NCBI GenBank assembly: GCA_002803225.1
Contig: NXFV01001618.1
Coordinates: 1-64,000 of the forward strand
Origin: Gamarada debralockiae
Lineage: Eukaryota > Ascomycota > Leotiomycetes > Helotiales > Hyphodiscaceae
Reading direction: 5' to 3'
DNA length: 64,000 nucleotides
Shown here: positions 11,089 to 20,818 of the stretch, piece after piece
How the letters are laid out: each line of letters begins with the position of its first letter
Numbering within the stretch: position 1 is the stretch's first letter
Program-made: the position numbers and the translations under genes
The notes under the pieces: generated by a model
Database searches by the model: none
What the model was told of the DNA's origin: nothing
What the model saw: only the letters and a program-made list of their open reading frames with translations

Positions 11089-11678
11089 CAATGTTGGAAA
11101 CCGGCAATCCATGGAAATTCCATAATGGAAGGTTTCCATTCCATTTTAAAAATATATTCCATGGACTGCTAATGGAACCATGGAACAATGGAATTTCCAT
11201 GGACAGTTGATGCTTTATGGATCCCGTAGAGGCAAAATCCAGGCATCAATATCTCGGCTTGGGGGAAGCTCGGCTCTCACCCCTACCCCCCTCTACGGAG
11301 ATGAAAAAAGCGGCCGATTTTGGCCTGTGCGTAATACCAAAAGCCGCACTTCAACAATAACAAAACTTTCTCAAAACTGAACTAAATTTGCTGGAGCTTG
11401 ATTTTAGAGCTCCAAAGAAGTCAAACTGTTTTCTGATTAATTTTTGAATATTTTAAATAAAGGTTGTTGGTTGTTATTTAAGCCTGAAAAAAGGACAGAG
11501 CCAAAATCGGCCGCTTATTTCGTCCCCCTTCCATCAATTTCCCAGTGATTTGATTGGCCTAGTATCACGTGTACTATTCACGTGATTATTTCATGGAAGT
11601 TCCATGGTATAATGGAAGGAATTAAAGCTCTGGAACTATGGAATTTCCATGGAACAAGGTTCTAGATGTCCAACATTG
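11089..11678. mobile_element. Non-autonomous inverted-repeat element with CCATGG-rich arms
   Basis: The ends are inverted copies of CAATGTTGGA (11089-11098 and 11669-11678). Both arms are packed with TTCCATGGAA-type palindromes; CCATGGAAATTCCATA in the left arm recurs inverted in the right arm (around 11636-11651). No coding capacity. Subterminal palindromes of this sort are common in MITE-like DNA elements; the superfamily is not clear. It interrupts the retroelement-like block and itself contains a second element (11300-11524). Confidence 0.55.
11300..11524. mobile_element. 225-bp MITE nested inside the CCATGG-rich element
   Basis: Terminal inverted repeats of 25 bp (11300-11324 and 11500-11524) match at 23 of 25 positions; the shared core is AAGCGGCCGATTTTGGC. 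The interior is AT-rich and non-coding. Target-site duplication is not evident. The GCGGCCG core contrasts with the AT-rich interior, as is typical of small DNA transposon derivatives. Confidence 0.65.
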
Positions 11679-12244
11679 CTCTACTATAACATAAGACTTA
11701 CTACAAGCAGAAGTCAGCACTACAAATCCCTTACCACCGCAACTCAAGCCCAACAACTCGACCACGCATCTTTCAAGTCTTCGTTGACGAAGTCTTCCCC
11801 TCAGAATACAAGTGTTCCGACGTCCCGACAAGCTCGAATCGAACAAGGTCCACAACACGAGTCTCTGCTGACTTCCCAAACACAATCGCAACATCAGGTC
11901 GACGAAGAAGAGGTGGACGATATTCCACAGGCTTTGATACCGAAACGTCGAGCTTTACCATGGCTACAGTCCCCGCATCAGCAGCAGAGTTCCCAACACC
12001 CTCCTCAAAAACCAAGCCATCCGCCACGTCCATTTCAACAAGTTCCAGATCAGCAACAGGCTTCTAAACGCTCTTTTCAAAGTTCAAAGAGTTCGGCCCT
12101 GATCACCTACATCACAAACACAAGATGGATTGAAAGCAGAGTTAAAGTGAAGAGTTACTTTTTCAGAAGCCCATTTTCAAATACTAATACATTCTAAAGA
12201 CCCATCCTTCCTATCAACTTACCAGCTCCCTTCCTCTGCCAAAT

Positions 12245-15200
12245 TCACAGCTTCGCCCCAGCATCAACCAACTCAACCCCACCACCACTAATAGCCAACT
12301 TCCCCGTCTCTTTAACCTTCGTTTGAAACACCACCTTATTGTTTCCAACCTTCCACATCTCCGTCACCAACGTTTGTCCTGGCAGGACAGTGCCCGCGAA
12401 GCGGACTTTGATGTTCTTGAACGCTCCGTATTTTTGGTACACCGCCTTCCCAGCAATTCCAAAGAAGCACAACCCGTGCAGAATAGGTACCTTAAAACCT
12501 CCCATGCGTGAAAATGCTGGGTCCACGTGCAACGGATTGTAATCCCCGGACAATCTGTAGAGCACGGCTTGTTCTTCTGTCGTCTTCTCTTCAGCAACAA
12601 AATCCGGTTCGCGTTTTGGGGGGTCGTTGGCGGCGGTGCTCGCCCCCCTATCTTCCGGTTTCTTCTGCCCCCCAAATCCGCCACTCCCTCTAAGAAAAAC
12701 AGTCATCTCGTTATAGAAGACCTTCTTGCCCGTTTCCTTGTTGATTGTTGTTGTCCCGCTCTTAAGAACAGCAGCGGAACCTTTGTCGACCACTTCGAGA
12801 AGTTGTGGGTATGAGACAAGGGTGGCGGAGGTAGGGATGGGGTATTCGGCTATTTCGAGATATTGTTCGCCATGGAGAAGCATCATGGGGCTGAAGTTGG
12901 GGACTACGGAGTCGATGCTGTAGGGCGTTTCGGCGCCGAATTGGGGAATTACGCCGAATGTTGGGAGGGCTTGGAAGTTTTCGTGTCCCTCGCTGTTCAC
13001 TCGTTAGCTTGGTAGATGGCGAATAGGATTGGGAAAGGGACGTACAAAACGTAAGGCAAATCAGTCTTCTTTGCTCCAATTCCGAGGTTGTACAGAATCA
13101 CATCTCTCTCCTCATACTTGAACTCCGAGCCCCTAGCTTTGGCTTTCTTAGCTGCAGCAATATTGTCGAGAATTTCTTGGTTCACTCCAACGGGCTTGTC
13201 ACTCTTCTAAATAGAACGGTAAGCATGTAGACAAAACTTTCATTCATTTCACTTGTACGACTACAGATATACAAAGAAAGCACGCCACACTCAACCTAGG
13301 AGAAGGATCATACCTTACTCGCACCACCCTTCTTGTTCTGCATATTCGCCATAATACTCTTCAGCCCATCCTGTCCATCCTCAGGGTGATCGGCGCGCCC
13401 ATCATCGAAGTTCGTGATGCGCTTCCAGTTCTTGAGCACGTCCTCGGGAGTAAGTTTTACGTCGACGGGGAAACCGTGTCCGCCGGTTCTTTGCCAACGT
13501 GTTCGGCCTACCCAGCCGCTGCCGACTTCGTATAGGTTTCCGGTAGGAGGCTTGGGGACTTTGTCGGAACACAATGCTACGACGAGGGGTGCTATGTAGT
13601 CGGGCTTAAAGGCTTGCACCATCTCTTCGGGCATGATAGTGCGGGTCATGGCTGTGCCGGCATTGGGGGCGATCGTGTTAACATAGATGTTGTACTTCGC
13701 GCCTTCTCTCGCGAGAGCGCGGGAGAAGCCAAGGATACCACACTTGGCCGCAGCATAGTTGGCTTGTCCAAAGTTACCATAGATACCAGAGGTGGAGGTG
13801 GTGTTGACGATGCGGCCGTACTTCTGCTTGAGCATGTATGGCCATGCAGCTTTGGTGACCTTGTATGTGCCTCGCAAGTGGACGGCGATCACTTGGTCCC
13901 ACATCTTATCGTCCATGTTGGTGAAGGCCTTGTCACGGAGGATTCCAGCGTTGTTGATGATGATGTCGATGCGTCCGAAGGCATCGATTGCGCCTTTTAC
14001 GACGGCTTCACCGTCCTCGGCGGATGCCTTGACACCGACGGCTTTGCCGCCCATTTTTTGGATTTCTTGGACTACGTCGTCGGGGTTCACGAGGTCGTTG
14101 ACGACGACCGAGGCGCCGTACTTGGCAAATGCTAAACAGTATGCTCGGCCGATACTTGCAAGACGTCAGCAAATATTCTCTCAAACTGGATACCTTTACT
14201 CACCCTGCACCACCTCCAGTAACCAAAGCAACCTTGCCCCTGAAATCAAGAGTTTCTCCCTGGTCATTGGGTCCCATCTTCATAGATTTCTCCAACAAAC
14301 CCATAAAGTCCGCAACACCAGTTGGGTGGTCAGGGTTCTTGAAGTTGGAGATTTCGGGCCACTTCTTCAAGATAGCTCCTGGGGTGTATGTATCATCCGC
14401 CTTCAAAAGGAGACCGCTGGATCGCTCCCATCGGAGCTTAGCAATATGGCCACCTCCGGCTTCGAAGATAGCTCCATTCTCATCGCAATCCTTGTGTACC
14501 AAAACAGCAACGAGGGGGACGACCCAGTCGGGCTTGAGGTTTTCGAGGATCTCGGGTGGCATGACGGTTTGGGTCATTCGGGAGGCAGCTGCAGAGGATT
14601 AGAAAGGGGGTTTTCCGATGGAACAAGGGGCCATACCAATTGGGGCAATAACATTTGCGTGGATGTTATATTTAGCACCCTCCTTTGCCAATGTCTCCGT
14701 AAAGCCAACCATGGCCAACTTAGCAGCGGAGTAATTGCACTGTCCAAAAGACCCAAACAGACCCGCTGCAGACGCCGTATTAATGACCCTGCCAAACTTC
14801 TGTTTCCTGAAATGGGGCCAAGCAGCTCTAGCGCATTTGTAAGATCCCTTGACATGGACGGTCATAATCAGATCCCAATCTTGGTCCGTCATGTTCTTGA
14901 AGGAGACGTCTCGCAGGATACCGGCATTGTTGATCAGGATATCGATGCGGCCGTAGTTTTGGATGGCGGTCTCGATGATGCGGTCGCCATTCTCGACGCT
15001 GTCGTAGTTGGCTACGGCTTTGCCGCCTGCTGCTTTGATCTCGTCGACGACGACATCTGCGGCCTGGGGATGTCAGACTCGAACTCTCTCAATCGGCAAA
15101 AAAGCAGAGGCATACCTTCGTAGAGTTACCCTCGCCCTTAAACGATCCTCCCAGATCGTTGACAACAACACTGGCACCCCTCGAGGCAAAGAACAGACAG

Positions 15201-15271
15201 TAACTTCTACCAAGCCCTCCTCCTGCCCCGGTCACGACAACGACCTGGCCATCAAAGCGTAATTCCGACAT
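12245..15271 (-). CDS. FOX2: Peroxisomal multifunctional beta-oxidation enzyme Fox2 (MFE-2)
   Basis: Catalyses the second and third steps of peroxisomal beta-oxidation: enoyl-CoA hydratase 2 and (3R)-hydroxyacyl-CoA dehydrogenase. Exons in transcript order 15116-15271, 14637-15063, 14204-14588, 13314-14154, 13046-13206 and 12245-12992 give 905 residues, the usual size. Two tandem short-chain dehydrogenase domains are clear: [14 protein letters not shown] with NNAG and YSAAK, then [15 protein letters not shown] with NNAG and YAAAK. They are followed by a MaoC-like hydratase domain with the catalytic [14 protein letters not shown] motif. The protein ends in A-K-L, a peroxisomal targeting signal type 1. 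The ATG at 15271 was chosen because [14 protein letters not shown] then follows at normal spacing. Confidence 0.96.
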
Positions 15272-15834
15272 GTTCAATTGCTTTTCTTTTCAAATAATGA
15301 GGAGATATGGGAGAGGAGGAAGAAATCGGAACGGAAGTTGGGATGAGAAAAGTATAAGTAGGGTCCCGGGGAGTGAACACTCGGTAGGAGTTAGCATGTG
15401 CCTCGGTATTTTTGTACGGCCGCTTGGAACCTCATGACGCACCAAAACCCCCAGACCCCACATTCAAAGCAGCCATTTCACATGCGAAGAGCGAAAGGAA
15501 AGCTTCACGTGCGCTGGAAAGCTAAAGATTTGAGAATTGGCCTGTTACTATTCGTTCAAGCAGAGTCAGCTTCATCATCAACTTCATATGTTTGGATGTG
15601 AACATTACCACTCTTTAGTCCAACAGGGTAACCTTCACGTGTCAAACACCCTGGAAATCCCCCTTCGTCCTCAGGCTTCGCCGACACCATTCAGGCACTA
15701 AGTTCAGCGGGCGAGGTTTTATCCGATACCTGCGAAAGCGGTCCTCCAACCCAACACTCACTCTCTTCATATATCACGATGTGAGCCCTCCCCTTCAGCG
15801 GCCATTCAATGGCCCTCCATCCAAATCATACACA
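15272..15834. promoter_or_regulatory. Divergent promoter region, Fox2 / Tda10-like kinase
   Basis: A 563-bp spacer between divergent genes. Several CACGTG-like or TTCACGTG motifs are visible (about 15506 and 15636). In other ascomycetes Fox2 genes are fatty-acid induced through Far1/Far2-type factors that bind CCTCGG; one such hexamer (CCTCGG) lies at about 15399, and I have not tested significance. Confidence 0.4.
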
Positions 15835-16835
15835 ATGGCATCTACAGCTCCGGTTCAAGCAAATGAAAAGCCTCAAATCATAGACGACAAATCCCCGCAC
15901 TGCATCCCTTTCATCCTGTCCCGCCTCGAACTGCACCGCGCCCAGAACCCAGAGAAGCCTTTCTTCATAGGCCTCAATGGCGTGCAAGGAGCTGGCAAAA
16001 CGACCCTTGTGTTTGCCCTGCAGGAGACGTTAAAGGGGAAGGGATTAGAGACGTTGGTTTGCAGTATTGATGATTTGTATCTCAAGCACGAAGACCAAGT
16101 CAAGTTGGCGGAGAAGCATAAGGATAATGCACTTGTGCAACATAGGGGTGAACCTGGTATGCCTACCTCTTCTTAAATGTCTCTCAAAGTCCCTATTCAG
16201 ATTTATAGCGGAATGGTGAGTTAATTAGTCGGGTGACAGGAACGCACGACATGGCCCTCGCGCAAGAACTATTTACCGCCCTGCTAACCAGGACCCAAAC
16301 GTCCATCCCCTCTTACGACAAATCCGCCTTCTCCGGGTCCGGCGATCGTGTTCCCTCCTCGCAATGGAAGACCATCAATCAACCATCTCAGCCAAAGATC
16401 CAAGTCATCATTTTCGAAGGATGGTGTGTGGGCTTCCGCGCCCTCACACCTTCGCAGGTTGAAGCCAAATACAATTCCTCCCTCTCCAACCCTAATTCCA
16501 CTCTACCAAAGCACAAGCTGGAGCATGTACTATTTGTGAATGAGAAGTTGAAGGGGTATGATGTAATGACAGATACATTTGATGCGTTTATACATATCGA
16601 TGCGGCGGAGACGAATTTTGTTTACAAATGGCGGCTAGAGCAGGAAGCAGCGTTGAGGAGGGATAAGGGGACGGGTATGAGTGATGAACAGGTCGTGAAG
16701 TTCGTGGATGGGTATTACCCTGCGTATGAGCTTTTTACTGAGGGAGTTAGGGCGGGAGTGTTGAAGGAGAAGGGCGCACAGTTGAGGTTGGTAGTTGGGA
16801 GGGATAGGAGGGTTGTTGAGGTTGTACAGATCTGA
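15835..16835 (+). CDS. Tda10-like ATP-binding kinase (D-glycerate 3-kinase family)
   Basis: P-loop kinase related to yeast Tda10 (YGR205W) and plant glycerate kinase. Exons 15835-16156 and 16240-16835 give 305 residues, close to the 290 of the yeast protein. Walker A is GVQGAGKTT near residues 50-58; SIDDLYL follows, the conserved acidic segment of this family; the C-terminal half contains IIFEGWCVGFRAL and the YKWRLEQE segment typical of the lid region. Substrate is not certain: fungal members may phosphorylate glycerate or be orphan kinases. The intron is 83 bp with a GTATGC donor. The ATG at 15835 (ACACAATGGCA) is preferred over an upstream ATG that is immediately followed by a stop. Confidence 0.88.
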
Positions 16836-17198
16836 GAGGTTGCGAAAGGGTACTTAGTGAACTTCATGCCATGAATATTGGTGCGATTCCTTGCGATGCT
16901 ACCAGTCAAAAGCAAATGGGTATCTTGATGTCGTATAACTCCAGCAAATGCCATTCCCTCCCACTCCTTACACCTTTCATACCCGGGAATCGTTCAGAGC
17001 CTCCAGAAAACTTTCAAAGCCATATCTCCCAAGCTCTTATACCATGGTCTAGCAACGCCTGATCCTTCTACGGCCAAATCGTTCTCAATAAGATTGTGTG
17101 CAGCTTCTCCAGACTCAACACCTCGTATCTCGCTATCAATCCGCTTGACATCCACCACTTCCTGAGCAACAGAAGAATTCAAGTCTAAATTAATAAAG
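16836..17198. other. Convergent 3' intergenic region
   Basis: A 363-bp spacer between the 3' ends of the kinase and Ecm11 genes. No additional gene seen; a minus-strand 62-codon frame (16994-17182) has no support. Confidence 0.5.
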
Positions 17199-18713
17199 TC
17201 AGGCCTTGCCCCTTAACAAACCCTCACCACCAGCCCTCATATCCTTGAAGTCCTTCTCAAGGTTGTCGGACTTGCCTCGAACAGCCTTCTCCCGCGCCTC
17301 AATCTCCATCTCGAACTTCGTGACCAGCTCCCGCTTCCTCTTCCGTGCTTCCCTCATCTTCTGCATAAGGTGGGAAAACTTATCGATAAAAAAGTCACCG
17401 GCTTGCTCAAACTCTTCCATGGACAGTTGTTCGAAGAACTGAACTTGGGCTTCTGCTCCGTCCTCATGGACTGTGTACTCAATGCAATCTTCTAACGTAA
17501 ATTCGGGATTCTGGGTTCCGGCAGGATGGGCACGTTTCTGACTAGAGGTTTGGGGATCCCAAGTCTCCTTTTTGAGATCAGCGTAGGCCATGCTCTTCAA
17601 CTTCTCATCGTCGTAGTCGAGCTTGGATCGATCTGGATCTTGAAGTCTAGCGTCAAGAGCCTGTTCGATTTCGTCTCGTCGAGACTGGCGGCGACTAACT
17701 GCTGAGACCGCAGTCTCTGCACCCTCACTTCTAGGATCAAACCCTTTGTACCCATCTTCCTCTTTTGCATGATGGCCAGCTCCACCAGCTGGCTTTGTAG
17801 GTAGGTCTGCGTCTTCGCCCGATTCATCATCGTCATAGTCATCGCTCTCCTGCTGGCCCATAACATGTTGTTGGTTGTATTTGTCTTCATTGCCATCTTC
17901 GAACGCAGGCTCATTGGGATGACCTCGTTGGTTGGAAGTGTTGACTTGTTGGCAGGGCACATTGCCGCTCCGATGTGCAATATTTTGCTGCCAATGCACA
18001 TCTGCACCTTTCTGAAAGCGTCCACTGATAGCAGGCGTTGGCTGTCCTAGGTAGGGATTTTGCTGCTGCTCAAGATTTGGGTCAACCAGAGGTGAGCGGC
18101 TTTGCTTATGCTGAAGGCCATGCTGCTCGAAGTGCTTGGAGGCATGGTCATGACGGGGAAGATGCTGACGAGGGTCGGGTTGCATGTGTGATATATGGCC
18201 TTCCGCATCTTGTAACTCATATCTTTCATCATCTACAGGTCCTTCGCTGTAATTATCCAGGTCACGAGGGTCAAGATGGTAATGAACATCACTCTTGGTA
18301 TCTTCTAGGCCAGTAGTAAGTGTATCATCAAATGCTCCTCCTTGAACGGACACATGCTGCTCTAGCTGTGGCACGAATTGTGCATCATATCCTCCTTCCT
18401 GCACAAGTATGTGTCGCTCTTGTTGCATGTATCGAGGAGCTGGGTAGGGATTTCGAGGAGCTGCAGGATTGGAGTCGTATCCAGGAGCTGGAGCTATGCT
18501 GGCAAGCGGCTGAGCAGGAATTTGTGGATAGACTGTGGCCTTTTCACCACGCTTCACCCTTAAACCTGCAGCAGCTGCTGCACGGTCTGATCGGCCATTT
18601 CGATGCTGCGGTTGTGGTTGTGTCGAAGGTGGAGGTGTTTGGGTAGATCTCCGCTGCTCATCGCGACCAATTTCTCGTTTGACAAAACTTGTAACCCCAC
18701 CAGCTCCAGACAT
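17199..18713 (-). CDS. Ecm11-domain protein
   Basis: Single exon, 504 residues. Residues 1-350 are low-complexity and probably disordered, rich in Gln, His, Pro and Asp. The C-terminal about 145 residues match the Ecm11 domain: LDYDDEKLKSMAYADLKKE, then a helical segment with FFEQLSMEEFEQAGDFFIDKF and a coiled coil (MREARKRKRELVTKFEMEIE) ending in MRAGGEGLL. In budding yeast Ecm11 is SUMOylated and, with Gmc2, builds the central element of the meiotic synaptonemal complex; whether the filamentous-fungal relative does the same is inference. A basic Arg/Lys cluster lies within the coiled coil. The ATG at 18713 begins MSGAGGVTSFVKRE and is the first Met of the open frame. Confidence 0.82.
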   Translation of the reverse strand: MSGAGGVTSFVKREIGRDEQRRSTQTPPPSTQPQPQHRNGRSDRAAAAAGLRVKRGEKATVYPQIPAQPLASIAPAPGYDSNPAAPRNPYPAPRYMQQERHILVQEGGYDAQFVPQLEQHVSVQGGAFDDTLTTGLEDTKSDVHYHLDPRDLDNYSEGPVDDERYELQDAEGHISHMQPDPRQHLPRHDHASKHFEQHGLQHKQSRSPLVDPNLEQQQNPYLGQPTPAISGRFQKGADVHWQQNIAHRSGNVPCQQVNTSNQRGHPNEPAFEDGNEDKYNQQHVMGQQESDDYDDDESGEDADLPTKPAGGAGHHAKEEDGYKGFDPRSEGAETAVSAVSRRQSRRDEIEQALDARLQDPDRSKLDYDDEKLKSMAYADLKKETWDPQTSSQKRAHPAGTQNPEFTLEDCIEYTVHEDGAEAQVQFFEQLSMEEFEQAGDFFIDKFSHLMQKMREARKRKRELVTKFEMEIEAREKAVRGKSDNLEKDFKDMRAGGEGLLRGKA

Positions 18714-19087
18714 TGTGAAAGGCGGAGCTAGTATCAGGATGCTCTGGAGCTTGAAGGTTCCGTATGATTTGATGGGTTACAGGCCGCCCGTGGAGATGGC
18801 TGGCCTTGGGGATTGTTGTCAAGAAGTCAGAAGTTGGAGACGCGAAAGTTGACGACAGGACCCTAGACACGAGAGCACGTGCCACCTCAACGTGATTCCA
18901 CAAGAGCTGGAAATGGGTTTCTGGGAAGCCTGATCTTATTTTATGGGAAGATTATATTATGAGGACCGATGATTTGAAGTTCCGTTCTGAATTTAATGGT
19001 TTTAATGGCACCAAATAGTGGTCGTTCGTCCATCGGCCTCACCAGTTTCTGGCATCAGTACGCGGTACACTGTTGGTTTCCTTGATG
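18714..19087. other. Intergenic, presumed Ecm11 promoter
   Basis: A 374-bp spacer between two minus-strand genes, so it should carry the Ecm11 promoter and the 3' end of the methyltransferase. An AT-rich tract around 18940-18965 is visible; no gene. Confidence 0.45.
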
Positions 19088-20084
19088 CTACCGCAAGATA
19101 CCAATATGAATAACGAAGCCAGAGTCCGACTTCAGCCCATCAATCAACTCCTTATCCGGGACACGCCAAACTATAAATGCTTTATAGAACGCCTTAAGCC
19201 AACCCTCGAATACTTCTGCAGAGCGTAGCTGCTGTGCCACGATACATATCGTTGGACTCTTTCCGTCTTCCTCGCCTTCTAAACTCCGAAGCCTGCACAC
19301 ATCAATGCAGGTCTGCACTAAAGGCTCAATCAGAGCATCGTTGTAGATGCAATCACAAGCTATGACAGCATCAAAGCTCTTCTTAGAGTTGGAACCTGTG
19401 AGGGTAGCAGTCACCTCATCGGTCTCCCAGTCCAGAGGCCTTGCTGATATGTTGCTACATTCTTTGTGTTGGGTGGCAGGAGCAGAGCCTCTTTTGGGTT
19501 TTGCTGTGCTTTTCCGACTCTTGCTTGAGGATAAAGTATCTCGTCCATTCTCTGCCAGATTTAGATTCAGGAGCTTTAGCACATATTCTTGGTCCGTCAA
19601 GATGTAGGAACTTATGAGTGGAGAGAGTGACAGTCCGATGATGCCAGATATGCCACACCCTAGCTCGAGAACACTGGCATTCGAATCCAGAATTCCATGC
19701 TTGAAGAACAGATTTGTAGTCGAAGTGATCCAGGTGGCGAAGAGAGGCGTGATCTTCCATACGACTTGACAAATTCAGCTATTGAAGCAAGTCCTGAGGT
19801 TGCAGCACTTACCAGCACCAGTAGTCCCTCCTTCTCGATTTGAGGATAATATTGTTGGTGATTGGTGAATTGTAAGGTCGCGATCATTGATTGTCAACTC
19901 CAACAATGTAGCCTTTGAGTCAACAAAGCCGAGGTTTTGAGAAGGGATTGACTGGGAGAAGAGAAGGAACGACTCTACGAAAATAATACTTAGCCTACGA
20001 AACTCAAAGAAAAGGTAGCCATTTCTAGTTACCTTCTTCGGGGTCCTCGACCTCTTCCCCAACCGCATCAAGAAACGATTGCAT
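19088..20084 (-). CDS. RKM5: Lysine methyltransferase, Rkm5-like
   Basis: Class I SAM-dependent methyltransferase of the METTL21/Rkm5 group; the yeast enzyme monomethylates a lysine of ribosomal protein uL1. Exons in transcript order 20033-20084, 19813-19974 and 19088-19764 give 296 residues. MQSFLDAVGEEVEDPEEESF at the start, LTIHQSPTILSSNREGGTTG and VVWKITPLFATWI are typical of the fungal Rkm5 family. SAM motif I is VLELGCGISGIIGLSL (about 103-118); FDAVIACDCIYNDALIEPLV corresponds to the conserved post-motif strand with D-x-x-Y-N. Introns are 47-58 bp with GTAACT and GTAAGT donors. The ATG at 20084 was chosen because it restores the family N-terminus. Names for this family are often misassigned to riboflavin deaminases in fungal genomes. 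Confidence 0.85.
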
Positions 20085-20818
20085 CTTGGATAAATGGAGC
20101 TGGTATCTGTTGACTGGAATGTTAGAATGCTCAACAGAATAACCCCCGTAAGCATACGAATTCAGCAACAAGGCCGATGTTACACCACTTGAAATCTTGA
20201 TTGATCAGACGCTTTCTCCAGTCAGCCTCGGTAATGGCAGACTGACCACAGATATTCTGCAACCTGGCAGATTCTGGTGAATCTTTCTGGCAGACACCCA
20301 GAAACGTGGAACGGTCGCGTGGTATTGCTGATGGTGGCTGAGAGTAAGACAAATCGACTCTGGAAAGTCCGGACTTACTGTATTTTAAATTACTGTTGAG
20401 TAAGGCACCAACAAGACGACGCTTGAAAGTTGAGATGGAAAGAGCGAATATGATGTTTAAATAAACTCAAAAGACGACATTCAATCGTTCAATTCAAAAT
20501 AATAATTAACGGACTTCATCCAGCATCCATGAAGCCATAAACAGCAGTATCTCCGAAAAGGTGCAGTTCGGTACCTTGGTTTTCAGCCAGGGTCGATTTT
20601 TAGTGCCGATACGGGTAAGGTAATGACGATTTCCCCAAGCTCCTCCAACCTCCTCATCAACAAAAACCAGGCAAGCGCATCACGGACATTACGAGTGTCA
20701 GGACAGCAAGAATCCTGTGCATCATCTTTGTCATTTTATCAGCCTTTCCGTTACATATCTTGCTGAGATACTTCGACCTCTCCTTCCCAGCACTGAGGTT
20801 TCCCAACAAACTTCCAAG
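20085..20818. other. Divergent intergenic, possible extra exon
   Basis: Promoter space for the Rkm5-like and acyl-CoA synthetase genes. A minus-strand open stretch at 20131-20340 (SAIPRDRSTFLGVCQKDSPE...) is preceded by a splice-acceptor-like TTACTCTCAG and might be an unrecognised small gene or 5' leader exon; I could not assign it. Confidence 0.35.

Larger units (their letters stand above)
10079..12200 (+). mobile_element. Degenerate retroelement-like block, interrupted by smaller insertions
   Basis: The first about 300 bp (10079-10385) look like an LTR: starts TGTCGCGAC, carries CACCACGTGAC and CACGTGG motifs, a TATATAGAGCTCTGTA promoter-like box (about 10270) and a tandem TCGGGTCAGATCGGT (about 10337 and 10361). 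A frame from 10358 to 10804, with an internal ATG at 10479 (MATSEALEISDTESEEA), then Gln/Pro/Leu-rich text, could be a gag remnant; Gln/Pro-rich coding-like sequence resumes at about 11680-12150. No reverse transcriptase, integrase or second LTR was found, so the class is uncertain; a Ty1/copia solo or truncated element is my best guess. Confidence 0.4.

Noticed and set aside
12127..12244. Possible 3' LTR of the retroelement-like block
   Set aside because: No similarity to the 10079-10385 region could be seen.
13792..15123. 443-codon plus-strand open frame
   Set aside because: Antisense shadow of Fox2, whose domains and splice junctions are unambiguous.
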